Of a stretch of 64,000 nt of DNA, positions 15,264 through 23,970 are shown piece by piece (the stretch's first letter is position 1; each line of letters opens with the position of its first letter). The DNA comes from Streptomyces changanensis. Lineage in GTDB: Bacteria; Actinomycetota; Actinomycetes; Streptomycetales; Streptomycetaceae. The DNA lies in contig NZ_CP102332.1 of assembly GCF_024600715.1 (NCBI RefSeq), forward strand, positions 3,906,001-3,970,000. The letters run 5' to 3'. A model generated the notes under the pieces. That model was not told the DNA's origin. It worked only from the letters and a program-made list of their open reading frames with translations, and ran no database searches. The position numbers and the translations under genes are program-made.

Positions 15264-18089
15264 ATGGCGTCGTCCTGTCCGCACTGCGGGGCCTCATCGC
15301 CCCCGGAGGCCCGCTTCTGCATGAACTGCGGCCGGGAGCGGTCCACGCCGCCGGCGCCCGCCACGGCGCCGCCCACACCCACAGCCGCCCCGCCGCCGCC
15401 CGCGCCGGCGACGCCGCCGTCCGCGGCTCCGGCCGCCCCCGCGGTCCCGCCGCCCGGCCACGCGCCCGGGGCGGTCCCGCCGGCGGGAGCCGTACCGACG
15501 GTGGGAGCCGTACCGACGGCGGGTGCGGTACCGCCGCCCCCGCCGGGGTACGTGCCCGCGCCGGTCGGGCCCTCGCCCGCCGCGGAGTTCGTCCGCCGGG
15601 CCTTCCGCGGGGCGTGGGGCCCGGCCGTGCGCGCCGCCGCCTGGCCGACCGCCGTGCTGCTGGTGCTCGCCGTCGCGTCGTCCCTGCCCTCGTACGGCCA
15701 GGAGCCGGGCGAGGAGGCGCCCCTGGGCTGGGGCGACCGCTTCCGGGTGGCGCTCGCCCTGCTCCTCCAGGCGTTCGGCGGTGGCTTCGAGCTCTCCACG
15801 GCCGCGCCGTACGGTCCCGGCTCCGGCACCGGTACGGGAGGGGACGGTGGCGGGTACGGCCCCGGTGGATTCGGCTCCGGTTCGGGCTTCGGACGCTTCG
15901 GCTCCGGTGCCGGGGGCTCCGATGCCGGCTTCGGTTCCGGTGGCTTCGGTTCCGGCTTCGGGGAGGGGGCCGCGCAGGGCGGCGCGGGACTGTCGATGGT
16001 CCCCCTGACGGTCACCCTGCTGTGGGTCGGCGCCCTGTGGCTCGCCGCCCGCGCGCTGCGCGCCCGTGGTGCCGGGGTCGACGCCTCCGTACGCGTCGCG
16101 CTGCCGGCCGCGGGGGCCGTGCTGCTCCTCGGGCTGTTCGGCCGGCCGGAGGTCCAGGGCGTCGCCGTCTCCGGCTCGCCCCTGGTCGCCGCGCTCGTCG
16201 CGCTGGTACTGGCCCTGGTGGTGACGGCCGCGGTGCTGCACCGCGACGGGCTGGCCCGGTGGTCCGCCCCACGGCCCGCCGCGGCCATGACCCTGCGGTC
16301 CCTCGGGACGGCGGCACGGGCACTCGCCGCCGTCCTCGCGGTCGGGGCGGTCATCGGCCTGGTGACGTACGCGAACGCCGACGGCGTGGACGGCGCGGCG
16401 ATCCTGCCGGCCCTGGCGATCCTGCCCAACCTCGGTGCCGCCGTCCTCGGCGTCGCCTGGGGCGCGCCGCTGGAGTACGACGTGCAGGGCAGCCTCGGCA
16501 TGCTCGGCTCCGGCGCGGAGCGCGGCGGCGTGGGGCTGTCGGTGATCGGCGAGGAGTGGGGCGGCTGGGCGATGACCGGCCTGGTCGCCTTCGGCGTCGC
16601 CGCCGCGCTCACGGTCGGCCTGTGGGCCGCGCGCCGCTCGCCCGACCAGGGCGGCCGGCTGCTGACGGGTGGCGGGTTCCTCGCGGCGTACCTGCTCGTG
16701 GCCGGCATGAGCGGGATCGGCGTCCGGATGGCGGGCGAGGTCGACGGCTTCGGCGGCCAGGGCCGGTTCGAGGTGGCGCCGAGCGTGGCGGACGCGCTGC
16801 TGCTCGGACTGCTGTGGGTGGGGGCGGCGGTCCTCGTCGCGCCGTACCTGCTGCGGTTCACCGGGCGCGGCGGCGGTGGCGGTGGTGTCGGTGGTGTCGG
16901 CGGCGGCCCGTACGCTGCGGCCCCGGGCGCCGCCCATCCGGCGCCGCCGGCTCCGTGGAGCACCCCGGCCGCCGGTACGGCCCCGGCTCCCGCTCCCGCG
17001 CCCGACCCGGCGGCCCCCGGCTTCGGTGCGCCGTCCCCTGGCTCCGTACCCGCGCAGGGCGGGGAGCCGGCCCGTGAGGGGGAGCCCGCCCGGGGCGCCG
17101 GCCCCGGCCCCGCCCACGACGCGGCCCCGAGCCCCGCCCACGACCCGGTGCCCGGCCCCGCCGGCGGCGGCCCGGGCGCGGCGTTCACCACCGGCCAGGC
17201 CGCGCCCGCGCCGGGTCACCACCCGTACCCCGCCGACCCCGGCGGCACGTACCCCGGTCCGTATCCCGACGGGGGCCCGGCGACCGAGCCCGTGCCCGCA
17301 CCGCCCGCCCCGAGGGCGCGGCGGCGGGCGCTGCTGCTGTGGGGCGGGGCGCTCATCGCCGCGTTCGCGGTCGGCGGCGGCGTCACCACGGGCCTGCTGA
17401 TGCTCGGGGACGAGCGGGGGTCCGCGACCACCGTCCAGCCCGCCCCCGACCCGGATGCCAAGCCGGTGGGGGGCGCGAGCGGCGGTGCCACGCCCGGGGC
17501 GACGCGGGGGCCGGCCCCCGCGGTGACGCCGACGGCGAGCGCCCCGGAGGCGTCACCGGAGGCGACGACGGCGCCCGGTGGCTCCGCGGCGCCCTCGGCC
17601 GGCGCCCCGGACCCTTCGGCGGGCGGTGCGGAACCGACCGTTCCGGCGGGGTACGCGCTCGTCAGCGACGTCGAGGGGTTCGCGTTCGCCGTGCCGTCCG
17701 GGTGGCAGCGCGTCTCGGCGAAGCAGGGCCAGATCACCTACGCCGGCCCCACCGGCATGGCCCACTTCCTCGTCGGGGTCGTACGGGACGCCCCGTACAC
17801 GTCCCTGGAGAACCTGACCGGCCTGGAGGCGAACTCCCGCAAGCGGAACGCCGGCTACCAGCGGGTGCGGCTGGAGGCGAACACGTTCCAGGGCCGGCCC
17901 GGCGCCATCTGGGAGTACACCTACCGCGACAGGTCGGGCGAGACCGTGCACGCGGTCGACCAGTCGTACGTCGCCGAGGACGGCACCGAGTTCGCGATCT
18001 ACTTCACCGCTCGGGAGCGTGACTGGTCGTCGGCCCGCGAGACCTTCGACGTCGCACTCTCCACCTGGGCGCTGAACGACGTGGACTGA
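15264..18089 (+). CDS. Large zinc-ribbon, multi-pass membrane protein with C-terminal extracytoplasmic domain
   Basis: 941 residues from ATG 15264 (CGGGAG ribosome site). A zinc ribbon at the N-terminus has C5, C8, C19 and C22. Then come a Pro/Ala-rich linker, about nine hydrophobic segments between residues about 125 and 540 interrupted by a Gly/Ser/Phe-rich stretch (about 185-235), a second long Pro/Ala-rich linker, one more membrane segment (about 690-715), and a soluble C-terminal domain of about 150 residues starting YALVSDVEGFAFAVPSGWQR. That domain resembles the sensor-like ends of some actinobacterial Ser/Thr kinases, but no kinase is present. Function unknown. It lies 70 bases after menG and may be co-transcribed. 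Confidence 0.7.
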   Translation: MASSCPHCGASSPPEARFCMNCGRERSTPPAPATAPPTPTAAPPPPAPATPPSAAPAAPAVPPPGHAPGAVPPAGAVPTVGAVPTAGAVPPPPPGYVPAPVGPSPAAEFVRRAFRGAWGPAVRAAAWPTAVLLVLAVASSLPSYGQEPGEEAPLGWGDRFRVALALLLQAFGGGFELSTAAPYGPGSGTGTGGDGGGYGPGGFGSGSGFGRFGSGAGGSDAGFGSGGFGSGFGEGAAQGGAGLSMVPLTVTLLWVGALWLAARALRARGAGVDASVRVALPAAGAVLLLGLFGRPEVQGVAVSGSPLVAALVALVLALVVTAAVLHRDGLARWSAPRPAAAMTLRSLGTAARALAAVLAVGAVIGLVTYANADGVDGAAILPALAILPNLGAAVLGVAWGAPLEYDVQGSLGMLGSGAERGGVGLSVIGEEWGGWAMTGLVAFGVAAALTVGLWAARRSPDQGGRLLTGGGFLAAYLLVAGMSGIGVRMAGEVDGFGGQGRFEVAPSVADALLLGLLWVGAAVLVAPYLLRFTGRGGGGGGVGGVGGGPYAAAPGAAHPAPPAPWSTPAAGTAPAPAPAPDPAAPGFGAPSPGSVPAQGGEPAREGEPARGAGPGPAHDAAPSPAHDPVPGPAGGGPGAAFTTGQAAPAPGHHPYPADPGGTYPGPYPDGGPATEPVPAPPAPRARRRALLLWGGALIAAFAVGGGVTTGLLMLGDERGSATTVQPAPDPDAKPVGGASGGATPGATRGPAPAVTPTASAPEASPEATTAPGGSAAPSAGAPDPSAGGAEPTVPAGYALVSDVEGFAFAVPSGWQRVSAKQGQITYAGPTGMAHFLVGVVRDAPYTSLENLTGLEANSRKRNAGYQRVRLEANTFQGRPGAIWEYTYRDRSGETVHAVDQSYVAEDGTEFAIYFTARERDWSSARETFDVALSTWALNDVD

Positions 18090-18090
18090 G

Positions 18091-18148
18091 GCCCGCACCG
18101 CACCGGTGCGGGCACCCGGCCCGTACCGCCACCCCCACCGGTACGGGC
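18091..18148. terminator. Tandem hairpins between convergent genes
   Basis: Stem 1: GCCCGCACC (18091-18099) with GGTGCGGGC (18105-18113). Stem 2: GCCCGTACC (18119-18127) with GGTACGGGC (18140-18148). They lie between the rightward membrane-protein gene and the leftward GNAT gene and probably terminate both. Confidence 0.7.
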
Positions 18149-18201
18149 ACTCCCACCGGTGCGGGCACCGCCACCGGAGCCCACACCGCCACCGGTGCCC
18201 G

Positions 18202-18741
18202 TCACAGCCGCAGCCCGAACCGGTGGCAGGATGCGCCGTCGCGACCCGGGACCGGCAGGGTCTCCTCGAGGGCCATGCCCAGGCGCCGGGTCACCGCGAC
18301 GGAGCGGGCGTTGCGGACGTCGACCATGGCGACGACGTGGTCGACGCCCGCCGCCCGCACCCGCTCCAGGGTCTCCCGTGCGGCGGCCGTCGCGTACCCC
18401 CGGCCCCACGCCGGGCGGGCCAGGCGCCAGCCGATCTCGATGGCGCCCACCGGGCCCCACGCGTGCGGCCAGGGCTGGGCGCCGGTGAAGCCGACGACCT
18501 CGCCGTCCCCGTCGAGCAGCGTCCACAGGCAGAAGCCGCGCTCCGCGTCGTGACGGCGCTGCCGCGCGGTGAACTCGTGGTAGGCCGACAGCTCGGCGGG
18601 GCGACCGCCGTGGAACTCCATCACCTCGGGGTCGTCGAACGCCCGGTGCCAGGCGTACGCGTCCTCCTCCGTGGGCACCCTCAGTCGGAAGGCCGGCCGG
18701 TCGGCGGGCTGGACCGCGGCGGCGTCGAGCAGCTCGGGCAT
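18202..18741 (-). CDS. GNAT-family N-acetyltransferase
   Basis: 179 residues from ATG 18741 (GAAGGG ribosome site). RimJ/RimL-type GNAT fold: LRVPTEEDAYAWHRAFDDPE at the front, VGAIEIGWRLARPAWGRGYA as the acetyl-CoA (motif A) segment near residues 97-116, and NARSVAVTRRLGM as motif B. It transfers acetyl from acetyl-CoA to an unknown amine, perhaps a protein N-terminus or small molecule. It is divergent from the geranylgeranyl reductase gene and monocistronic. Confidence 0.85.
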   Translation of the reverse strand: MPELLDAAAVQPADRPAFRLRVPTEEDAYAWHRAFDDPEVMEFHGGRPAELSAYHEFTARQRRHDAERGFCLWTLLDGDGEVVGFTGAQPWPHAWGPVGAIEIGWRLARPAWGRGYATAAARETLERVRAAGVDHVVAMVDVRNARSVAVTRRLGMALEETLPVPGRDGASCHRFGLRL

Positions 18742-18780
18742 CGGGGGTGGCCCTTCGGGTCGGGGAACAACGGGTCCCCC

Positions 18781-18786
18781 TAGACT
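18781..18786 (+). promoter_or_regulatory. -10 element of the geranylgeranyl reductase gene
   Basis: TAGACT at 18781-18786 gives a start site near 18792 and a leader of about 45 bases containing the CGGGAGAAG ribosome site. An in-frame ATG at 18791 is too close to the -10 to be translated from this promoter. Confidence 0.4.
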
Positions 18787-18838
18787 GCCCATGTCCAGTG
18801 CCGTCGGCACGCAATTTCGAGCCTCGGGAGAAGCCGCC

Positions 18839-20125
18839 GTGACCGAGACCCTCTCCGAACACCGCGCAGACGTCATCGTCGTCGGGGCGGGCCCGGCGGG
18901 TTCCACCACCGCGTACTACCTCGCGAAGGCGGGCCTCGACGTCCTCCTGCTGGAGAAGACGGCCTTCCCGCGCGAGAAGGTGTGCGGCGACGGGCTCACG
19001 CCCCGCGCCACCAAGCAGCTCGTGGCGATGGGCATCGACATCTCCGAGGAAGCCGGCTGGCTGCGCAACAAGGGCCTGCGCATCATCGGCGGTGGCGTCA
19101 GGCTCCAGCTCGACTGGCCCGAGCTGGCCTCGTTCCCGGACTACGGACTGGTCCGCAAGCGCGACGACTTCGACGAGCAGCTCGCCCGGCAGGCGCAGAA
19201 GGCCGGCGCCCGGCTGTACGAGCGGTGCAACGTCGGCGAGCCCGTCCTCGACGCGCGGACCGGGCGCATCACCGGCGTCCAGGCGAAGGTGGGCGAGGAG
19301 AAGACGCCGATGACCTTCCACGCCCCGCTCGTGGTCGCCGCCGACGGCAACTCCAGCCGGCTGTCCCTCGCGATGGGCCTGCACCGGCGCGAGGACCGGC
19401 CGATGGGCGTCGCGGTGCGGACGTACTTCACGACGCCCCGGCACGACGACGACTACCTGGAGTCCTGGCTGGAGCTGTGGGACCGGCGCGGTCCCGGCCC
19501 GGACCGCCTCCTGCCCGGCTACGGCTGGATCTTCGGCATGGGCGACGGCACGTCCAACGTCGGCCTCGGCATCCTCAACTCCTCCTCCGCCTTCCGTGAG
19601 CTGGACTGGCGCGAGGTGCTGAAGGCGTGGTGCGCGTCCATGCCGGAGGACTGGGGCTTCACCCCCGACAACATGACCATGCCGATCCGCGGCGCCGCCC
19701 TGCCGATGGCGTTCAACCGCCAGCCGCACTACACGCGCGGCCTGCTCCTCGTCGGTGACGCGGGCGGGCTGGTCAACCCGTTCAACGGCGAGGGCATCGC
19801 CTACGCCATGGAGTCCGGGCAGCTCGCCGCCGACGTCATCGTGCAGGCCCACGCCCGCTCGACCGACGCCCAGCGGGAGCTGGCGCTGAACAACTACCCG
19901 AAGGTCCTCAAGGACACCTACGGCGGCTACTACACGCTCGGCCGCGCCTTCGTGAAGCTGATCGGCAACCCGAAGGTCATGAAGATCGCGGCGCAGCGCG
20001 GGCTCACCCACCCGATGCTGATGCGGTTCACCCTCAAGATGCTCGCCAACCTCACCGACCCCACGGGCGGGGACGCGATGGACCGGATCATCAACGGCCT
20101 GTCGAAGGTCGCCCCGAAGGCGTGA
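18839..20125 (+). CDS. Geranylgeranyl reductase family FAD enzyme (menaquinone tail reductase MenJ-like)
   Basis: 428 residues from GTG 18839. FAD-binding GAGPAG at residues 16-21, the CGDGLTPRA motif, and the second FAD signature GDAGGLVNPFNGEGI near residue 310 define the geranylgeranyl reductase family. In mycobacteria MenJ reduces one isoprene unit of the menaquinone side chain. Streptomyces makes partially hydrogenated menaquinones, and this gene lies near menG, so the same job is likely at the inner face of the membrane. Alternatives are lipid or carotenoid isoprenoid reduction. The gene end overlaps the convergent GlxA-type gene by 35 bases. Confidence 0.85.
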   Translation: MTETLSEHRADVIVVGAGPAGSTTAYYLAKAGLDVLLLEKTAFPREKVCGDGLTPRATKQLVAMGIDISEEAGWLRNKGLRIIGGGVRLQLDWPELASFPDYGLVRKRDDFDEQLARQAQKAGARLYERCNVGEPVLDARTGRITGVQAKVGEEKTPMTFHAPLVVAADGNSSRLSLAMGLHRREDRPMGVAVRTYFTTPRHDDDYLESWLELWDRRGPGPDRLLPGYGWIFGMGDGTSNVGLGILNSSSAFRELDWREVLKAWCASMPEDWGFTPDNMTMPIRGAALPMAFNRQPHYTRGLLLVGDAGGLVNPFNGEGIAYAMESGQLAADVIVQAHARSTDAQRELALNNYPKVLKDTYGGYYTLGRAFVKLIGNPKVMKIAAQRGLTHPMLMRFTLKMLANLTDPTGGDAMDRIINGLSKVAPKA

Positions 20126-21146
20126 GGCCGCCGGCCGGGAACGACCTGCGGTAGACCGTGGGGGAGACCCCTACGGTCCGGGTGAAGTGGCGGCGCAGGT
20201 TCGCCGCCGTGCCCAGTCCGCTGCGTTCACCGACCTGTTCGACGGGCAGGTCGGTGCACTCCAGCAGGGTCTGCGCGCGGGCGATGCGCTGCTGGAGCAG
20301 CCACTGGAGCGGGGTCGTGCCGGTCGCCTCGTACAGCCGCCGGTGGAAGGTGCGCGGGCTCATCCGGGCGCGGCGGGCGAGGTCGTCCACGGTGAGCGGC
20401 CGCGCGAGGTGCTCGGTCGCCCACTGGAGCACCGGCCCCAGGCCCTCGTCGTCGCTCGGCGGCAGCGGCGCGTCGATGAACTGCGCCTGCCCGCCGGCGC
20501 GGTGCGCGTGGACCACGAGGCGGCGGGCCAGCTGGTTGGCGACCCGCGCGCCGAGGTCGCGGCGGACCAGGTGGAGGCAGAGGTCGAGCGCGGCGGTCGC
20601 GCCCGCGCTGGTGAGGACGTCGCCGTCGTCGGTGTAGAGCACCGAGTCGTCCACCGTCACGCCCGGATGGCGGGCGGCCAGCTCGGCCGTGTGCTGCCAG
20701 TGCGCGGTGGCGCGCCGGCCGTCGAGCAGCCCGGCCGCGGCGAGGGCGAAGGCGCCGGTGCACAGCGACACCATGCGGGCCCCCGACGCGGCCGCCGCGC
20801 GCAGCGCCTCCACCAGCTCGGCGGGCACCTCCCGGCCGTCGTCGACGCACTCCTCCGGTACGGACGGCACGATGACGGTGTCGGCGCCGACGAGCCCGTC
20901 GAGCCCGTGGTCCGTACGGAGCGAGAAGCCCGCCCCCGGCACCCCCGGCCCGTCCCCGGGCGGTCCGGACCGCCCGCCGGGTACGTCCGGTGCCTCGGCC
21001 GCGCACAGGCGCAGGCGGTACCAGGGGTCGGCGAGGTCCTCGTGCGGGATGCCGAAGACGGCGAGGGCGATGGAGAGTTCGTACATCTCCCAGTGCGACA
21101 GGCCGGCGTCCTGGACGACGGCCACGGCGACGGTTCCGGCGGGCAT
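20091..21146 (-). CDS. GlxA-family regulator (DJ-1/PfpI domain plus AraC HTH)
   Basis: 351 residues from ATG 21146. The N-terminal DJ-1/PfpI-like domain has the nucleophile-elbow-like SLCTGAFALAAAGLLDGR; the C-terminal AraC domain starts near residue 235 (VDDLARRARMSPRTFHRRL, then GTTPLQWLLQQRI). A Pro/Gly insert follows residue 50. Such regulators often control the adjacent operon. Here the divergent neighbour, 122 bases away, is an imine-reductase-like dehydrogenase, the likely target. The gene end overlaps the end of the convergent geranylgeranyl reductase gene. Confidence 0.88.
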   Translation of the reverse strand: MPAGTVAVAVVQDAGLSHWEMYELSIALAVFGIPHEDLADPWYRLRLCAAEAPDVPGGRSGPPGDGPGVPGAGFSLRTDHGLDGLVGADTVIVPSVPEECVDDGREVPAELVEALRAAAASGARMVSLCTGAFALAAAGLLDGRRATAHWQHTAELAARHPGVTVDDSVLYTDDGDVLTSAGATAALDLCLHLVRRDLGARVANQLARRLVVHAHRAGGQAQFIDAPLPPSDDEGLGPVLQWATEHLARPLTVDDLARRARMSPRTFHRRLYEATGTTPLQWLLQQRIARAQTLLECTDLPVEQVGERSGLGTAANLRRHFTRTVGVSPTVYRRSFPAGGLTPSGRPSTGR

Positions 21147-21268
21147 GCTCCGGAGCGTACGGCAGGAATTTTGCGGACGGGGGCAGTCCTGCCACTGTCC
21201 GGGCCCGGAGCGCGCTGCGAGGGTGGATCACGCAGAGGAAATCCACGCGCAGAGGGAGAAACAAGGCG

Positions 21269-22138
21269 ATGAGCCGTGAAAGCGTCACCGTGCTCGGACT
21301 GGGACAGATGGGATCGGCCCTGGCGGCCGCGTTCCTGGCGGCCGGTCACCCGACCACGGTGTGGAACCGTACGCCCGCCAAGGCCGACGACCTGGTCGCG
21401 GACGGCGCGCGGCGGGCGGGGACGGTCGCGGACGCCGTGGCGGCGAGCGAGCTGGTCGTGGTGTGCGTCCTGGACTACGGGGTCGTGCGGGAGCTGCTCG
21501 AACCGCTCGCCGGCGGGCTCGCGGGGCGGACGCTCGTCAACGTCACGTCAGGTTCGCCGGAGCAGGCGCGGGAGATGGCCCGCTGGGCCGCCGGGCAGGG
21601 TGCGCGGTACCTGGACGGCGGGATCATGACGACGCCGCCCGGGGTGGGCGACACCGCCAGCATGTTCCTGTACAGCGGCTCGACCGAGGCGCTGGAGGCC
21701 CACCGGGCGACGCTGGCGGTCCTGGGCGACCCGATCGACCTCGGCGAGGACCCGGGGATCGCCTCGCTCTACGACGCGGGGCTGCTGGGGATGATGTGGT
21801 CGGTGTTCGGCGGTTGGCTGCACGCGACCGCGCTCGTGGGCGCCGACGGGGTGGCGGCGGGGGCGTTCGCCCCGGTCGCGCTGCGCTGGCTGTCGACCGT
21901 GGGCCTGTTCGTGGAGCGGTACGCGGGGCAGATCGACGCCGGGCGGTACCCGGGGGACGACGCCACGATCGACGTGCAGCTCGCGACGGTCGACCACCTG
22001 CTGCACGCGGGCGCGCTGCGGGGCGTCGACGGACGCCTCCCCGAGCTGCACCGGGAGCTGATGGCGAAGGCCGTCGCCGACGGGCACGGCGGGGACAGCT
22101 ACGCGCGGCTCATCGAGGCGTTCCGCCCCACCCGCTGA
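21269..22138 (+). CDS. NAD(P)-dependent dehydrogenase, imine-reductase / 6-phosphogluconate dehydrogenase-like
   Basis: 289 residues from ATG 21269 (GAGGGAG ribosome site). Rossmann motif GLGQMGSALAAAF (from about residue 10), then TTVWNRTPAKA (NADPH-type Arg) and NVTSGSPEQA. The C-terminal part is the helical IRED dimerisation domain (DAGLLGMMWSVFGGWLHATA). Imine reductases and beta-hydroxyacid dehydrogenases share this fold; the TTVWNRT and domain pattern favour IRED. It would be cytoplasmic and reduce an unknown cyclic imine. Control by the divergent GlxA-type regulator is likely. Confidence 0.8.
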   Translation: MSRESVTVLGLGQMGSALAAAFLAAGHPTTVWNRTPAKADDLVADGARRAGTVADAVAASELVVVCVLDYGVVRELLEPLAGGLAGRTLVNVTSGSPEQAREMARWAAGQGARYLDGGIMTTPPGVGDTASMFLYSGSTEALEAHRATLAVLGDPIDLGEDPGIASLYDAGLLGMMWSVFGGWLHATALVGADGVAAGAFAPVALRWLSTVGLFVERYAGQIDAGRYPGDDATIDVQLATVDHLLHAGALRGVDGRLPELHRELMAKAVADGHGGDSYARLIEAFRPTR

Positions 22139-22276
22139 GGCAAGCCGCCGAGGCACCACGCGCGGCAGCCGCACCCGCTGGGGTCGAACCACCGAGGCAC
22201 CTCATGTGGGGCCCGCACCGGACCGGGGGTCGGCCCGCCGGCACCCGCCCGCCGGGCGCCGGGCCGGGGTCCGCCC

Positions 22277-22395
22277 CCGCCGGGGTCGGCCAGCCAAGGC
22301 ACCACGCGCGGCAGCCCCACCCGCCGGGGTCGGCCAGCCAAGGCGCCAGGCGCGGCAGCCCCACCCGCCGGGGTCGGCCAGCCGCAGCCGCAGCC
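22277..22395. repeat. 44-bp tandem repeat, about 2.7 copies
   Basis: The word CCGCCGGGGTCGGCCAGCC starts at 22277, 22321 and 22365, exactly 44 bases apart; the rest of the unit (AAGGCRCCAVGCGCGGCAGC-like) is also conserved. A diverged copy lies near 22150-22197. Confidence 0.8.
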
Positions 22396-22505
22396 CCGCC
22401 CGCCGGGCCGGGGCGCGTGGGGCCCACCGGGCGCCCGTGCCCGCCCGCCGGCCGTCGCCCCCCCGGCGGGCCGCTGCCCGGCCGCTGACGCCCCGTACGC
22501 ACGCC

Positions 22506-22546
22506 AAGGCCGTCGCTCCCGCCCCGAGCGGGGGAGCGACGGCCTT
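22506..22546. terminator. Bidirectional terminator
   Basis: AAGGCCGTCGCTCCC (22506-22520) pairs perfectly with its complement at 22532-22546 (15 bp, 11-base loop, ends A/T-rich). It lies 38 bases beyond the NlpC/P60 stop. Confidence 0.8.
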
Positions 22547-22584
22547 CGGTGCGTGGTCGGCGGCGCGTCAGCCGCCCTGCCGCG

Positions 22585-23436
22585 TCAGAGGATGCGGACG
22601 GCGCCGGACGGCGAGTCGTAGTCGAGCGACCGCTCGACGACACCGGTGCCGGGGTTCTGCGCGCCGACGAAGTTGCCGCCGCCGACGTAGATCGCCACGT
22701 GGTACGAGCCGCTGCGGCTGCCCCAGTAGAGGATGTCGCCGGGCTGGAGGTCGCTCAGCGAGACCGAGGTGCCCATGCTGGACTGCGCGCCGGAGACGCG
22801 GGGCAGGTCGATGCCGGCCTGGCGGTAGGCGGCCTGGACGAGACCCGAGCAGTCCCAGGCGTTGGGGCCGGTGGCGCCCATGACGTACGCGTCGCCGATC
22901 TGGGCGCGCGCGAAGTCGACGATGGCGGCGGCGGAACCGGTGGCCGTCGAGCGGGACGAGCCGCTGTCGCTGCTGCTGCTGCCGCCGTCGCTGTCGCCGC
23001 TGTTCGACGACGCGGACAGGGTGGTGCGCTCGGCGGTGCGGGAGGCGCGCTCCCGGGCCTCGGCCCGGGCCTTCTCCTCGGCCTCCTGGGCCTTGCGCTC
23101 GGCCTCAGCCTTGCGCTCCGCCTGATCCTTGGCCGTCTTGGCGTCCTTGGCCGCCTTCCCGGCCGCGGCGTCCTCCTGAGCCCGGAGGTCCTGGACCAGC
23201 GCGTCCTGCTGGGTCGCCTCGGCGGAGGCGGCGACGGCGGAGGAGAGCGCACCGGACAGGTCCACGTTGGTGAGCGTGGGCATCTCGATGGTCTCGGTCA
23301 CCGGCTCGGCCTGAGCGGGCGACGCGGCCACCGCGATGGTGCTGAGGACGCCACCGGCAACTCCGGCGCGCAGCGCGAGCTTCGAGGAGCTGCGGCGGGG
23401 CTTCCGGTGGCTGGGTATGTGAGCGGTGTGGGACAT
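22585..23436 (-). CDS. Secreted NlpC/P60 peptidoglycan endopeptidase
   Basis: 283 residues from ATG 23436. The signal peptide (about 1-44, cleavage after AQA) is followed by a charged Ala/Lys/Glu-rich coiled coil (about 75-135), a Ser/Gly linker and an NlpC/P60 domain (about 165-283). Catalytic residues are Cys196 in WDCSGL and His246 in YHVAIYVGGG. It should cleave cell-wall stem peptides outside the cell. The upstream 5' region is long and shared with nuoA; in S. coelicolor some cell-wall hydrolase genes of this type carry c-di-AMP (ydaO) riboswitches, which I could not confirm here. Confidence 0.9.
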   Translation of the reverse strand: MSHTAHIPSHRKPRRSSSKLALRAGVAGGVLSTIAVAASPAQAEPVTETIEMPTLTNVDLSGALSSAVAASAEATQQDALVQDLRAQEDAAAGKAAKDAKTAKDQAERKAEAERKAQEAEEKARAEARERASRTAERTTLSASSNSGDSDGGSSSSDSGSSRSTATGSAAAIVDFARAQIGDAYVMGATGPNAWDCSGLVQAAYRQAGIDLPRVSGAQSSMGTSVSLSDLQPGDILYWGSRSGSYHVAIYVGGGNFVGAQNPGTGVVERSLDYDSPSGAVRIL

Positions 23437-23564
23437 GGGACAACCGCTATCAGGGCATCGCGGTTCCCATCAAGAAACGTGTGTTGCGCCACAGTTCGGG
23501 TCGGAAGGGCCGAATCCGCTTCCGTAGGCCCTTTATTGACGCCGTAACGGACATTTCAGACCCT

Positions 23565-23586
23565 CGTGATCATGCCCGTGATCATG
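23565..23586. repeat. Direct repeat of a palindromic CGTGATCATG
   Basis: Two exact copies, 12 bases apart, each containing the TGATCA palindrome. They are 130-150 bases upstream of the NlpC/P60 start. Possible operator for a dimeric regulator; no family match is claimed. Confidence 0.5.
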
Positions 23587-23970
23587 GGTTTTCCGCGAAA
23601 CGCCCGAATTGCCGTGCGCTTACCACTCGTTCACGCAGTTGGCCAACCCCGCTTTTCCGGCAGCCCGGAGCGAGTGGCGCAGGTCACATGCGTGGCCCCG
23701 TCGGCCGACGCCTACCCGCCGTCGGCCGTCGCACGCGTCCACTCCCGTCCCGCGGCACCCCCGCACGAGTGGGGTGAGCCCCTTTATCACTCGGACGCGT
23801 CCGACTCGAATTTGCGTGTAGCGGTCAGCGCTTGATAGTGCAAGACCGCCTCGACCAGCGATGACCGGCTCCGTTGTCACGTATCGTCGCCACTCGGTCA
23901 CGTCTGGTGCCAAGATCACCGTTCATCCGAATACATGATCGTTCGCCAGGTGGTGGAGATCACAAAGCCG

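Larger units (their letters stand above)
22139..22584. other. Gene-free region with tandem repeats and a terminator
   Basis: Between the convergent dehydrogenase and NlpC/P60 genes. It holds a 44-base tandem repeat (22277-22395), a degenerate copy near 22150-22197, and a terminator at 22506-22546. No gene is supported. Confidence 0.6.

Noticed and set aside
22139..22584. CRISPR array at the 44-bp repeats
   Set aside because: The repeats are contiguous with no unique spacers, and no cas genes are in the window.
23700..23820. Definite c-di-AMP (ydaO) riboswitch call
   Set aside because: Only a weak resemblance to the 3' motif was seen and the core motifs are missing by eye. Kept as a hypothesis in the findings rather than a feature.
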